64,000 nt of DNA from Hermatobates lingyangjiaoensis (GCA_026182355.1 JAPFBL010000308.1:1-64000), one strand, 5' to 3'; numbered from the stretch's first letter, positions 1-11,038 are shown. Numbers and translations are program-made. Notes: generated by a model not told the origin, from the sequence alone.

Positions 1-160
1 AATTAGAGCAGGGTCTTTAACGAGTATTTAATATGTGCCATAAAGGCTTTGGAGCTACGGATTTGCATCTTTTCTGAGAGAAGACGTATGCAAGATTTTC
101 CACATCCTACATAAGAAGTCTAACATAATTACCGTGATTCAAACTTCAGTTAATCTATAC
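1..160 (-). mobile_element. Degenerate tRNA-derived SINE copy, reverse orientation, split by hAT
   Basis: The stretch aligns loosely with the reverse complement of the SINE body seen at 39542-39873. The landmark is 'tctttaacgagta' followed by degraded matches to the regions ending near the B box. The alignment appears to resume at 1082-1120 after the hAT-like element, so the hAT probably inserted into this old SINE. Identity is low and the call is tentative. Confidence 0.4.
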
Positions 161-1081
161 CAGAGTTTTTTCAACTTTTTTCGACGCGGAACCCTTTTTG
201 GTTCCAGTAACTTTCCCGGGAACCCCACATTCTAATGATTTCCATTAGGAACCATAATATAAATATTTTCATATGCTTTTTTAAATAGTATGTATGTTGA
301 AAAACAATTAAAAAAGTAATATTACTGAAATGTGTATTTTTCGAATAAAAATTCAAAATTAAAAGATTTTCATTTTGCATAATACATAAAACAGAATTAC
401 TAGCAATTTTAACACAGTGTTTGTTTTGTAATCATTTTTGGCTTTATAGTTGAGAGTTTGATTCTCAAGTTAGCCTCAGCATTAAGTCTACTTCGGTATT
501 TGGTTTCTATGGCAGGTTAAAGGGTAAATCCAGTTTCCCTTAAGTAGATAGTGGGAAATGGCAACAATGTGTGAAGTGCTACTTTTGCAATAGCAGGAAA
601 TTCGGGAATCAGATAGTTCCAAAAACTGACTAGTGGTTCATTCTAAATATGAATACAATTTTGACCACTTCTACTTATGGGTATATTAATGATCAAACCA
701 CAATATGAAAATGGGAAAACAAGACTAAGATTTTTCAACCGTAACAAGCGGTGTTCGTCAGAGTCAAAAACCCAACGTTGGATTTTTGACTCTGGTGAAG
801 ACCCCTTTTACGGTTGAAAGATCTTAGTCTTGTTTTCCCATTTTCATATTGTTGTTTGATCATTGATTGTTATTTCACTTGTTTATGTGAAATCTTTTTA
901 CGGGTATATGTAAATATAAACATTATTCGGCTTCATGATTCACTAGAAATATAGAATAAACCCATACCCACAACAAAAAAATTTTTTTAGTAAAATGTTT
1001 TTGCTAAATGTTTTTCATGGAACCCCAGACAGTCCGTTAAGGAAAGCTTGGGTTCCGCGGAACACACTTTGGAAACCTCTG
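161..1081. mobile_element. hAT-like non-autonomous DNA transposon
   Basis: The left end starts CAGAGTTTTTTCAAC and runs to GCGGAACCC. The right end, read backwards, starts CAGAGGTTTCC and reaches CCGCGGAACCC. These are imperfect terminal inverted repeats of the hAT type. The flanking octamers atctatac (153-160) and atcagtac (1082-1089) agree at 6 of 8 positions, as expected for an aged 8-bp duplication. No transposase frame is present. A family A PLE palindrome is nested inside. Confidence 0.7.
688..902. mobile_element. PLE family A palindrome nested in hAT element
   Basis: Two inverted copies of the family A 3' end meet near 776. Each arm runs from a hammerhead-like core through 'cttgttttcccatttt' to 'gtttgatcattgat'. 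The right end continues into a terminal hairpin (TTTCAC..GTGAAA) that is missing on the left. Short gggtatat repeats flank the element and may be a target duplication. The right-arm ribozyme motif lies at about 788-829. Confidence 0.75.
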
Positions 1082-1112
1082 ATCAGTACACAGATACTCT
1101 GATATAACAGCA

Positions 1113-1435
1113 GACTAAGCTACTGTACAAAGTGCTCGCCTCTGAACTGATAGGACCGGAGTTCGATCCCCACCTGGCCCTCGATTTATTCACGCGGGAG
1201 GTGAATAAATCTGAGTATGTCGTCCCTTGTAGAAGGACGTTAAACTGTCGGTCCCGAGCCTGTACGTTGTCAGATACTCGTTAAAGATCCCTACTCTAAA
1301 TACACTTGAGTTAGGTAAAATTTAGGACTCCCACTGTAGAATCAATCTTCATTGTGTGGTATCACAAAGGGCCAATGCTCGGCCTAAGTGTGTTCCCTTG
1401 TGGGACTGCCACTGCAACCTAACCTAACCTAACCT
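1113..1435 (+). mobile_element. tRNA-derived SINE, copy 1
   Basis: The 5' head is degraded, but the stretch from 'gtgctcgcctctgaactg' onward matches the other copies. It keeps the B-box-like GTTCGATCCC, the palindromic 'ttattcacgcgggaggtgaataaa', and the body. The 3' tail is four AACCT pentamers (1416-1435). Confidence 0.85.
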
Positions 1436-2307
1436 ACTATAGAAACATCATTAAAAAAAAATATTATATTATCAGAAGTACTCTTATACTACATTTTGTT
1501 TCTCAGTATGTCTAATATCTGGCCAATCTATTCGAAACTCTATCAGCCGCTTTAAGTTTATCAATAACAAGTATTTAATCCTTACGTAGCTCGTAACTAT
1601 TATATTCAGTTTTTACTCGAGTTTTATGGCAATACATCGCTTTAACTCTTACTTTGACTACAGATAATATATATTCAGAAGTATTGATAACTAACCATTT
1701 TACTATTGAATTAGGAGGATTCGTATGGAATGACCCATTGGTGCCACTCAGTGATATGATTGTACTATGGCGTGTCAATATAGTTCGAGAGAATGGCCTC
1801 TGAATAGTGCAAGGATAAAACTGTTATGCATTTTATCTTGTATTAAAACCGATCAAAACACTTCCATTAATGTAAAAGTCACTAGCTGTGCTTGTTAACT
1901 TGTTCTTGCTTCTAAGCTATTGAAAAAACTCCATTTACATAATTTTATTTGACTATTTCTTAATAATATTTTATTGTTAACTGTGCTAAATAATAATAAT
2001 GAAGGCATTTTAATTATTTCATCTTATGAAATTGATGTGCAAAGTCATTCTTCTGGCAACATGAAGAATGAGAATCCATTAGTGTTTATAAGGGAAATAT
2101 ATTGTTATCTGAATTGCGTATACAACCTGAAATTTCAGTTTTTGTATGATTTAATACACATGGTCATTTTAGACCAGATGTAGGGTACCTGCTGCCTTTT
2201 GAACTATGAAATTTAACCTTTTAGATTGTTGAGAAAAATGTTTCAAAATATAAAAAAACAATTATGATAATAAAGACAAAAAAAATTCTGGTATTTAGGA
2301 AGAAGGG

Positions 2308-2309
<2 letters not shown>
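1436..2309. other. AT-rich sequence without recognised features
   Basis: No coding frame, repeat unit or RNA gene is recognisable. The short open frames here are of chance length and composition. Confidence 0.6.

Positions 2310-2364
<55 letters not shown>
2310..2364. repeat. (TA)n microsatellite
   Basis: About 27 TA dinucleotides directly border the left end of a family D PLE fragment. Confidence 0.95.
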
Positions 2365-2367
<3 letters not shown>

Positions 2368-2486
2368 GCAGTTTGCTTCTCAACGCGAGTACTTCGCACT
2401 TCTTCCCGATGACCACGGATGTCGAAACATCGAAGTGAGTTCTGTAGTGTCTTTCTGTGTTCTTTTCTATGTGTTAAAGTGTATAT
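2365..2486 (+). mobile_element. PLE family D, 120-bp 3'-end copy
   Basis: The stretch is nearly identical to the last 120 bp of the endonuclease-bearing copy at 52577-53278. It runs from 'gtttgcttctcaacgc' to 'gtgttaaagtg' and is bordered by TA repeats on both sides. It carries a hammerhead-like motif at 2397-2437: stem I CACTTC/GAAGTG, core CCGATGA, and a short stem III. It is either an extreme 5' truncation or a mobilised short unit. Confidence 0.7.
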
Positions 2487-2700
2487 ATATATATAGTAAT
2501 TATGATAATGATTTATTAATCATTACTTGAAAAGTCTTCCTAAAAGTAATTTAGAAAGTCATTTTACTGAGTTAACAGTAAACAGTTAAGAGGTAATAAA
2601 CGAAGGCAATGAGGACACTGCTGAATCTTTTGAAAGATGCGAAACAGATTTAGATGCACTGATCGAGTAATATGATGATAGATTCAAAGATTTTACAATA

Positions 2701-2925
2701 TAACTAACAAACAAACAAATGTCTCCACAGAAGTTGTTTTTCACTGGACCAACCCTTCAGCACCACATTATTGGTGTCTTCCTGATGATAAACACAAAGT
2801 GTTCGAAACGCATTGAATAAAACTTCATTTGTGTGGAGACTTTTGTTTTGTTTATCCATTTTACCTCAGAATGAGTAAATATCACACAATTACGGATTGC
2901 ACAACTAATGATTTAATATAACTAC
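2701..2925 (+). mobile_element. PLE-like relic, family K
   Basis: This resembles 19690-19900 in reverse. It has a hammerhead-like core CTGATGA followed by a GAACAC/GTGTTC-type stem II with loop AAA and then GAAACGC. Downstream are 'tttacctcagaatgagtaaat' and a degenerate end 'ggattgcacaactaatga'. No coding sequence remains. Confidence 0.5.
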
Positions 2926-2974
2926 TATATAAGAATTTGCTTATTCATTCGTGGTGGCCTTTTGGGGAAGTGGA

Positions 2975-3011
2975 CGGTGTGCTAAAATGGCTTTTACTCC
3001 AAGAAAGGTTC
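2975..3011 (+). repeat. 37-bp exact dispersed repeat, copy 1
   Basis: The stretch from cggtgtgctaaaatgg to caagaaaggttc recurs exactly at 4862-4898. Sequences outside differ. It may be the conserved core of an unclassified element. Confidence 0.8.
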
Positions 3012-3719
3012 GCCACATCAGCTCTAGACTCTTTAAAAATGCATACTTTGTGATAATGGTGGCTCAGCTTTTAACTATACATAAGCACCAATATAAAGAA
3101 CATGGACCTGATTTATACTGTTACATTTGCTCAAACGTATCATAAAAACCTACACATTCAAAAAAAATTATGAGCCTTGAACATTTGCTCAAGTTGTCTT
3201 AGCACGCATTCTGTAACAGCTAGCAAAAAAAATAATCACAGAATTAGAAATACATATTTCCCTATTAAAAAAAAAAACAGCAGTTTTACATACAACTTAC
3301 TAAAATAAATTAGCTAAAAAACGTAATAATGCTAGCGGTTGGTTAAGGGGTTGAGAACGTCTTAGTAAGGCGGCTACTAAGAAAGTATTAGGGAGTTAAT
3401 CTGGCAAAATCATTAAGGAGCCAGAGAAGGTAATCCCGCGCTTAGATGGCGGGTAATCAACCTTCCCTGATTCTCATTAATCATTCTTCCAGAACACCAT
3501 TTTTCACAACCGTTAATCTTTTTTTTGTTCTTTTTTTTATACTTTTTTTTTGATTAGATTAAATTTTGAAATAAACATTTATTTATCTTTAAAAATAACT
3601 TGTAAACAATTTAAACTATTGTAAACTTTACAAATTTTCATTATAAAAAAAAACAAAAATATAGCAAACTGTTGTTTTCTTCCTTCACAGGTAGGATATG
3701 ATTAATACTTACTTTAGAG
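3012..3719. other. AT-rich sequence with one GC-richer patch
   Basis: Nothing coding is recognised. The patch at about 3330-3490 is richer in G+C (for example 'gcgcttagatggcgggt') but has no long frame and no recognised RNA fold. Confidence 0.5.
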
Positions 3720-3724
3720 GTTAG

Positions 3725-4060
3725 TATGATTTATATTATTAATATGGCAAACTGTTATACCTCGTAAGATGATCTTAGAGTCGTTCGATTGCTTTCGGAC
3801 GTTGTCCTAACCTAAGAGGTTAGTTGCGATCGAAGATGGACAACGTCCGAAAGCGCTCCAACGACTCCATGATCATCTTACGAGGTATGACGGTTTTACC
3901 TATTTCTAATATAATTCATACTAACCTCAGTGGTATTAACAATATGCATGTATTTAAGGAATAGTTTCTCATTCCTTTGGGTCCATTGTTCATATTGCTC
4001 ATCCATAAATTGTTTTTCTTTCTTAAATAAAAATGAAATCGAAATGAGAGTCTATAAGAG
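3725..4060. mobile_element. PLE-like palindrome, family E
   Basis: Inverted arms share 'acctcgtaagatgatc' and 'cggacgttgtcc' with their complements and meet near 3815. The right part contains a hammerhead-like segment with GGAC/GTCC as stem II, GAAAGCGCTC after it, and GTTG/CAAC as possible outer stem I, with an inserted tetranucleotide. The downstream flank (catactaacctcagtggt) also recurs near 5920. Confidence 0.55.
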
Positions 4061-4097
4061 TCGAATTCCATAAATATTGTTTATACTATACTTTACT

Positions 4098-4190
4098 AAA
4101 TGTCCAACAACGTCCGAAAGCGCTCCAACGACTCCAAGAGATCATCTTACGAGATTGAACTGTGTGCCATATTAATAATATAGGATATGA
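4098..4190 (+). mobile_element. Family E fragment
   Basis: This partial copy runs from 'aacgtccgaaagcgctcc' to 'atcatcttacgag'. It lacks the 5' half. Confidence 0.5.
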
Positions 4191-5490
4191 TTGTCGAAGA
4201 AACATCTTCATACTATAAATTTACAACATTAAAGAAAAATTACTGATTGCCTTTGATGTGAAATAGTATTTGATGGTATCACCAGACCGAGTTTATTGAA
4301 TAAAATAAAACTTAACAGATATATATTTATCTGTTATGAAACTAAATTACGAACATATAATTCATATAATTAAGTGTAACTTAAAAAATCATACAGAACA
4401 AAGTTACTGGAAATAAAAAAAAAATGTTTACAATAAAATACTCGGGCAAACATTAGCACGCCTGCCCGAGTAGTGAACGAAATTCTCACATATTTCGTAA
4501 TTTAGTAGAAAGCAAACGAAACATTATGAAGTATGCCCAAACATAGAATAGTCTTAGGGTGCTAAACTAATTTTCATCTTTATTACTTTTGGTATAAAAT
4601 TTAACATAAAATAAAAAAAAAATCTTTTACATTTTCTTTCAAATGTTCATAAGTGTTCTGACATAAAATTAAGAACGAGTTCGCTGAACGTCTTGACATT
4701 TGAAAAACGGTTTCTCGCGAACTCTCTCAATCTCATTACTAGTTATAATTCAAAAAACGTACGATTATCTAAAAAAAAAAAAAATTATTGACGTTATTAT
4801 ATATTAATTGTGGTTTTTTTTGACCGATTTTGTGCTAAACTTCAAATTTGAGGGGAGTGGCCGGTGTGCTAAAATGGCTTTTACTCCAAGAAAGGTTCAA
4901 ATTGATGTGCTAGAATTTCTTGGACCATAGTTTGTCACGGACTTTAGCTGCTATTTAGAAATGTACAGTAAACAAATGTTTATTTTAGCTAGAAAATTTT
5001 TTTTAAACTAACGATTAGATGTTTCGTGAATCAAAAAATGCTTATCATTATCTGAAGTTAACTCATAAAATGAATTTAAAACGATACGCTGCTTTAGAGA
5101 CGTGTGACTGTAGGCGAAGGAGAATTCATAGTAGTAAAAGAAGGATAAACAGAGAATTCACGTACAGAAATAAAAATCCGTGCCTTTGATAAACGCAAAG
5201 AGTAAACTTGATGTCAGGAATAAGTGAACATTAACTGAACATGTACGTCAACATGTTCAATTAACTTAACAGATGTTAAGTTAGTTTTAGACAGTTCACT
5301 GACTTTGCCTGTTTCATCGTCAGTACTATCATCATAAGCATCACCAGTTTGAATAAAACGATGATTTATTTTTGGAAATAATAATCCTCAGAGATTTACT
5401 TCTGCGTACTCTTTAAAATGGTTTAAAACCAGCAAGTGCAAAAATTGTTAACTCTGTATAACCATGTGAATGTGTGCATATTCTGTAACG
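4191..5490. other. AT-rich sequence; second copy of 37-bp repeat at 4862-4898
   Basis: No genes are recognised. The only notable content is the exact 37-bp match to 2975-3011. Confidence 0.6.
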
Positions 5491-5496
5491 CGTAGG

Positions 5497-5519
5497 GGTT
5501 GGCCCTTCGAGGGCCAACC
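5497..5519. other. Perfect 10-bp stem hairpin
   Basis: GGTTGGCCCT pairs perfectly with AGGGCCAACC across a TCG loop. It is isolated and GC-rich within AT-rich DNA. Its role is unknown. It may be the remnant centre of a fold-back element. Confidence 0.6.
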
Positions 5520-5724
5520 ACCAATTTCATTAATTCCAGATTTTTTTACATCAGTCTAGACAAGAAATTTGCTGGATTTTACTCCTAGTAACCTAAAAAT
5601 TCGTAAACTGAAGAGCTTGTAAACAGAGGTATTATTATATTTTTGTTCGCAATAATTCAATCAATACCTCGTTCTCTAACGGTTCTTATAATATTTTAAC
5701 TAACAAATAGTTTATATTAGAAAT

Positions 5725-6060
5725 AGGTAAAACTGTCATATCTCGTAAGATGTTATTGGAGTCGTCGGAGCGCTTTCGGACGTTGTCCGAAACCTACTAC
5801 GAACCTACCTACTACTCGTATGTAGATTTGTTGCGATTGAAGATGGACAACGTCCGAAAGCGCTCCAACTCCGTGATCATCTTACGAGGTATGACGGTTT
5901 TACCTATTTCTAATATAAATCATACTAACCTCAGTGGTATTAACAATATGCATGTATTTAACAATTGTTTCTCATTCTTTTGGGCCCATTGTTCATATTG
6001 CTCATCCATAAATTGTTTTTCTTTCTTAAATACAAATAAAAACTGGAAATGAGTGTCCAT
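5725..6060. mobile_element. PLE-like palindrome, family E, second copy
   Basis: It has the same inverted organisation as 3725-4060, with arms around 'gcgctttcggacgttgtcc' and its complement and a non-palindromic centre at about 5790-5830. The hammerhead-like core reads TTGAAGA here. Confidence 0.55.
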
Positions 6061-6303
6061 AAGAGTCGAATTTCATAAATATTGTTTATACTATACTTTA
6101 CTGAATGAATACGCGAAAATATGCCATATTCTACGCCAGTATTGCTCTATTATAACTAAAAATATTTATTAGTTAGTATTGTACTAACTTTTTTTTGTAA
6201 ATATCACATTTTTAGTGTAATATAAAATAAATATTTCATGTTTTTTACGATACAATAATTTCTATCAGATGTTTGGCTTAATTTCCAATGAAGTTTCTCA
6301 AAC

Positions 6304-6661
6304 ATTCTTCTTCTTTAACTCTCCTTCTTCTTCTTCTTTAACTCTCCTTCTTCTTCTTCTTTAACTCTCCTTCTTCTTCTTCTTTAACTCTCCTTCTTCT
6401 TCTTCTTTAACTCTCCTTCTTCTTCTTCTTTAACTCTCCTTCTTCTTTAACTCTCCTTCTTCTTCTTCTTTAACTCTCCTTCTTCTTCTTCTTCTTTAAC
6501 TCTCCTTCTTCTTCTTCTTTAACTCTCCTTCTTCTTCTTCTTTAACTCTCCTTCTTCTTCTTCTTTAACTCTCCTTCTTCTTCTTCTTTAACTCTCCTCC
6601 TTCTTCTTCTTTAGCTCTCCTCCTTCTTCTTCTTTAACTCTCCTTCTTCTTCTTCTTCCTT
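6304..6661. repeat. 20-bp minisatellite, CTT-rich, about 17 copies
   Basis: The unit is close to ctccttcttcttctttaact. Copies vary by whole CTT triplets and a few substitutions. One strand is almost pure pyrimidine apart from the TTAA block. Confidence 0.95.
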
Positions 6662-7560
6662 AACATATCTGTCCTTTCTATAATTTTTCACTTCCTTTTT
6701 GCCAACTGCACATCTTGCCAGTCTTTTGTCTGTTTGCTTCAATATTATTAAAACCCAGATATGAAGCATTAACGAACTTTGGCAAAAAAAGAAAATCCCA
6801 TGTTAAACATACTTACTATTCAAAAGATGACATGTGTTTTCACCACCAAGTAACCTTATCAAATTTTAATCATTTAGGTTCAAATATTATTGAAAACCTT
6901 AAGTTGGAAAAAATCCTATTACTGTCAAAAAAATTTTTTTTTTCAATTTCATGAATGAATAGGAAATAAACTGACATATCATTCATAAACACTTTTTTTT
7001 TTTGATGAAATAAACTTTAGCTTGATAAAATATATTTGATTTAGTAATTTTTTTTTTAAGTAGAAATGATTTGAAAAACGAGATTTACAGAGAAAGGGGT
7101 TTCTTTTTTTTTGAGGCGACAGATCCACAGGTGTGCTGCAATAACCCTACTTAAGGCGACAGGCAGACAGTAGCCCGTCTACGCTCGCTCGGCATTTCTC
7201 TCCAAATTGAATTCGTAAAACTTTACCCTCACTTGGATTAAAGAAGAACAATTCTTGAAAATATACTTTATTTTCCAAAATGCCGGCAAAGTTATTGTTT
7301 TTTAACGAATTAAATTCAAAGCGTTTTCTCATATTTATAAAAGAAAATTTCATTAGTTATCAAAGAGATAGCATCATTTGAGCTTTTCAACTGTCGTTCT
7401 CCTGATGTACAAGTTATCAATTAAAAAACTGCTTAAATATTATTAGACAATTGTTTAAAGTAATACTATTTCTTTATTAGTTTTGACAGAAAATTTGTCA
7501 AAACTTTGTAAATACTATACATTCATCGATATTTATTCATTAAATTTATTCAATAAATTC
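6662..7560. other. AT-rich sequence with an unassigned frame at 7147-7353 (-)
   Basis: Most of the stretch shows nothing. The minus frame at 7147-7353 contains FFFNPSEGKVLRIQFGEK and lies in slightly GC-richer DNA, but I recognise no family and see no splice support. Confidence 0.4.

Positions 7561-7562
<2 letters not shown>

Positions 7563-7602
<40 letters not shown>
7563..7602. repeat. (TA)n microsatellite
   Basis: About 20 TA units lie to the left of a family C PLE palindrome. Confidence 0.95.
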
Positions 7603-7608
<6 letters not shown>

Positions 7609-7639
7609 AATAGATATAGTAGTAGAATAGTATATATAT

Positions 7640-7854
7640 ATTCACTCAAAATTCGAAAAAAACAATCCAAACTGAACGCAAATCAGTTCGAAAATGAAGA
7701 AAAGCAACACACAGAGAAAGAGACACACTTACAAACTCAAATTTTTGGATGATCCGTCTTCAGGAGAAAAAAGAATAGGCGACCAAGCACGCCGGAAACA
7801 CAACGGCAGGAAACCTTGTTTCCTAGCGTTGTGTTTCCAGCGTGCTTGGTCGTC

Positions 7855-7857
<3 letters not shown>
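7640..7857. mobile_element. PLE family C palindrome
   Basis: Inverted arms carry 'accaagcacgccggaaacac' and its near complement, meeting near 7810. The left arm holds the reverse of a hammerhead-like motif (gatccgtcttcaggag). A (CT)n run at 7858-7888 and then TA repeats follow. Confidence 0.6.
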
Positions 7858-7890
<33 letters not shown>

Positions 7891-7907
7891 TATATATATA
7901 TATATAT

Positions 7908-8072
7908 AATTTCACATAAACACGTGAAATAACAATCAATGATCAAACCACAACATGAAATGGGAAAACAAGAGTTTTGGGTCAGCAGGGTTTTTGACTC
8001 TGACGAAGACTACTTGGTTACGGTTGAAAGATCTTAGTCTTGTTTTCCCATTTCATATTGTGGTTCTATCAT

Positions 8073-8076
<4 letters not shown>
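7908..8076. mobile_element. PLE family A palindrome
   Basis: The left end begins with the terminal hairpin (TTTCACATAAACACGTGAAA). The right end stops at 'atcattgat' and abuts TA repeats, so only the left end has the extension. The right arm carries an intact-looking hammerhead core (CTGACGA...GAAAGATCTT) at about 7995-8039. Confidence 0.8.
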
Positions 8077-8108
<32 letters not shown>

Positions 8109-8110
<2 letters not shown>

Positions 8111-8250
8111 TGAGTCGTTACAGAACGGCTGAGTCGTTATCAGCCTTTGGAGCGATTCACATCTATTCCTGACGACGAGGACATCGAAATATTGTAGTGA
8201 GTTCAGTGATTTCTTTCTGTGTATTCTTTTGAAAATTCTAGTTTATATAT
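8109..8250 (+). mobile_element. PLE family D-related 3' end
   Basis: This copy is nearly identical to 22085-22215. It contains 'cctgacgacgaggacatcg' followed by AAATAT, a hammerhead-like core with short stem III. TA repeats border the left side. Confidence 0.65.
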
Positions 8251-8869
8251 ATATTCTTCTATACATATATTTAAATAAACAAAATTTTTTTTGCAAATAA
8301 TTAATATAAATTTTCTCGACTAAATTTGTTTGCATATGAGAGTTTGAGAATTCTCAACTTGGATTAATACAACTATTATCATATTTAATTTAAAAAAAAA
8401 AAACTATAAATTTATTCTAGGATTACGATAAAAACTATGAAAAACGAGGCAGAATGGATATCATCATTTCAACAGAGAACTTGTCACTAGTAGTTCGGTT
8501 CATGATATTTTTTTTATCCATCACAATGGATTGAGTTATGGGTATAACTATATCCATAACTCAATGGATACAGTTTTTTCAAATTAATTAATTAATATTT
8601 TTTAAAATTAATTGTAAAAGTAATTTTAAAAAATATTAATTATATTTGAAGACTAAACTGTGACTAACTAAACGACTTTTCTTAAAAAAAAAACTAATTC
8701 CAATAATTGTATAATCAAATATATTTAGATTTTATAAAACTGTTTAAAATAATGTTGAACATAGAACAAAACACAATGTAATTGATATTCGAATTTATTA
8801 TTTAAATAATGTAAAGGAAATTATTATTTAAAGTTAGTGAAAATATCAATAAATTTCATGTTAGGAAAA
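8251..8869. other. AT-rich sequence without recognised features
   Basis: Only a local inverted repeat around 8530-8570 (attgagttatgg and its complement) stands out. Confidence 0.55.
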
Positions 8870-8995
8870 GTATTAAGTCTCCACACAAAAAAGTTTATTA
8901 CAAGAAACTAAACAACGCGTGATGAATTTCGAACACTTGATGTTCTTCTTCATCATGTTTCCTAAGATGAGTAAATACCACACTATATCAGATTG
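8870..8995 (-). mobile_element. PLE-like relic, family K
   Basis: It contains decayed forms of the family K landmarks: 'gtctccacacaaaaaag', 'cgaacacttgatgttcttc' and 'gatgagtaaataccacact'. Confidence 0.4.
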
Positions 8996-9229
8996 CATAG
9001 ATGATGACTTATTAATAAGTTTACCGGTGTCCATGTCAAAACCATTTATTGGTCAGTTTTTCATTTCAAATCAACCTTTCATTGTTATTTTTTTTCTTTT
9101 TAATTACATCAGTTTAAATTTAAGAGTTATGCATAACATTTTCCATTCTATACATACTCTTTTAAAACTTCTAATACAATATATACTAGAATACAATATG
9201 ACTCATACTTTTTTTTACTTTTTCTTACT

Positions 9230-9455
9230 GTACTCCTTTGTTTCCCCAAACATCCCTTTCTGGACATTAGTCCTTTCCTGCGCTTTCACTCTTTTAAAAT
9301 ACCACTCTTCCCTCCCACTCTTCTCAACTCCTCACCAGATGTTTTCTGCATCTAGTGTTCAGTTGGGTTTTTGACACTGACGAAGACCGCTTGTTACGGT
9401 TGAAAGATCTTAGTCTTGTTTTCCCATTTCTTATTGTGGTTTGATCATAAATGGA
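9230..9455 (+). mobile_element. PLE family A 3' region, single orientation
   Basis: It starts within the longer 3' UTR shared with 13670 and 28770 ('accactcttccctcccactc') and continues through the hammerhead motif to 'gtttgatcat'. An open frame over part of this region is a chance translation of the UTR. Confidence 0.75.
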
Positions 9456-9984
9456 TATTAAACATTATTTTTTAACTGATTAATATTTTTTTCAAAATTC
9501 AAATAATTAATAAGTACGTTGTTAATTATAAAAAAAAATAAAATATAAAATAAACCAGTTTTAAATAGACAAAAGAAAACAGTTATGAGTAATTTTTATT
9601 AGAAATGTTTCACAGTCAAGTGTTTCCATCTGTCTAGTATTAAAGCTCCCTCTAAGCTCTGTAATTGATAAATATTAAGCCAATTCTCGATAGATTGACA
9701 CTGTTTAACTTAAAGAAGTTTTTCCTTTAAGTCGGTTAAGTCGTTGCTTCATTTGCTAAGTAGGTACTCACAGATCCAATAAACTTTGATTTACTTAATG
9801 GTAGTCCACCATTTGCTTTACTTAATGATACATTTAAACAAGTATATTATGTTTGTCCATTTGAAACTTTTATTTTTATTTTTCACTATTTCCTGGATAC
9901 TCAAGAAACTTTAACAGTCCTTTTAATTCTTATTTTAACAAATAATTAATTTATTAACTTGTATTTTACTATTTTAGTTTAAAA
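9456..9984. other. AT-rich sequence without recognised features
   Basis: No coding, RNA or repeat signal was found. Confidence 0.55.
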
Positions 9985-9986
9985 AG

Positions 9987-10020
<34 letters not shown>

Positions 10021-10096
10021 AGTATATAAGTGTGTTTCCCTACTTTGTGTGTTGCTCTTTGTTAATCTCGAACTCGTGTATATATATATATATATA
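9985..10096 (-). mobile_element. PLE family C end fragment between TA repeats
   Basis: The segment 10028-10077 matches the end of family C ('gtgtgttgctctttgtta', 'ctcgaactcgt') and lies between two TA runs (9987-10012, 10078-10096). Confidence 0.55.
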
Positions 10097-10242
10097 TTGT
10101 TAAATAACGCCCCATATTTGGCTTGTATCTGTTTCTTACACAATTTCTCCAGTTTCCGGAATTCCTTCCTCGTCTCTATAAAGCTTATCACCAATATTGC
10201 TAGTCGACATGTTTAAATGAAGGACTGCTTCCAACTTTTACA
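10097..10242. mobile_element. PLE family H terminal fragment with N-terminal coding remnant
   Basis: The minus strand encodes RKEFRKLEKLCKKQIQAKYG followed by ALFNN, homologous to the segments at 37385 and 55400. On the plus strand at 10205-10242 is a copy of the terminal extension encoding a KEGLLP-like block (gaaggactgcttccaac). The two together form a very short head-to-head pair abutting TA repeats. Confidence 0.6.
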
Positions 10243-10261
10243 AATATATATATATATATAA

Positions 10262-10540
10262 AGATTTCACATAAACACATGAAATAACAATCAATGATCA
10301 AACCACAATAAGAAAATGGGATAACAAGACTAAGATCTTTCAACTGTAACAAACCGTCTTCGTCAGAGTCAAAAACCCAACTGAGGGTATTTACTTAACC
10401 AAACCCATCAGTTGGGTTTCTGACCCCGACGAAGACCGCCCGCCAAGGCTGAAAGATCCCAGTCCTTTTTTTCCCATTCCATATTGTGGTTCTATCACTG
10501 ACCGTAATTTTACATTGTTTATGTAAAACTTTGTACATAT
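10262..10540. mobile_element. PLE family A palindrome
   Basis: Inverted family A ends meet near 10400. The right arm is unusually C-rich at several normally T positions (gaccccgacgaagaccgccc), so that ribozyme copy is decayed. Confidence 0.7.
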
Positions 10541-10555
10541 GTGTATATATATATA

Positions 10556-10766
10556 TAAAGATTTCACATAAACACGTGAAACAACAATCAATGATCAAAC
10601 CACAATAAGAAAATGGGAAAACAAGACTAAGACCTTTCAACATCCTCACCAGAGGTTCTCTGCATCTAGTGTTTCGGTTGGGTTTTTGACTCTGGTGGGG
10701 ACCGCTTGTTGCGGTTGAAAGATCTTAGTCTTGTTTTCCCATTTTCTTATTGTGGTTTGATCATTG

Positions 10767-10768
<2 letters not shown>
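10556..10768. mobile_element. PLE family A palindrome, asymmetric
   Basis: The left arm starts at the terminal hairpin and stops at 'acctttcaac'. The right arm starts further upstream in the UTR (cctcaccagaggttctctgc). The right end stops at 'gatcattgat' next to TA repeats. Confidence 0.7.
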
Positions 10769-10817
<49 letters not shown>

Positions 10818-10821
<4 letters not shown>

Positions 10822-11038
10822 GATTTCACATAAACACGTGAAACAACAATCAATGATTAAACCACAATAAGAATGGGAAAACAAGACTAAGATCTTTCAA
10901 CCGTAACAAGCGGTCTTCGTCAGAGTCAAAAACCCAACTGAAACCCAACTCAGTTGGGTTTTTGACTCTGACGAAGACCGCTTGTTACGGTTGAAAGATC
11001 TTAGTCTTGTTTTCCCATTCTTATTGTGGTTTAATCAT

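Noticed and set aside
688..902. Family A palindromes as MITEs of a DNA transposon
   Set aside because: Ends are not matched inverted termini (one side has a 30-nt extension), duplications vary in length, and the ribozyme and UTR match PLE-type retroelements better.
7147..7353. 68-codon minus frame as a small gene
   Set aside because: Slightly GC-richer but without homology that I recognise. Kept only as a note in the surrounding stretch.
8919..9374. 151-codon plus frame as a gene
   Set aside because: It spans relic family K sequence, AT-rich DNA and the family A UTR. The composition is chance-like (Phe/Leu/Ile) and part of it is a shared repeat.
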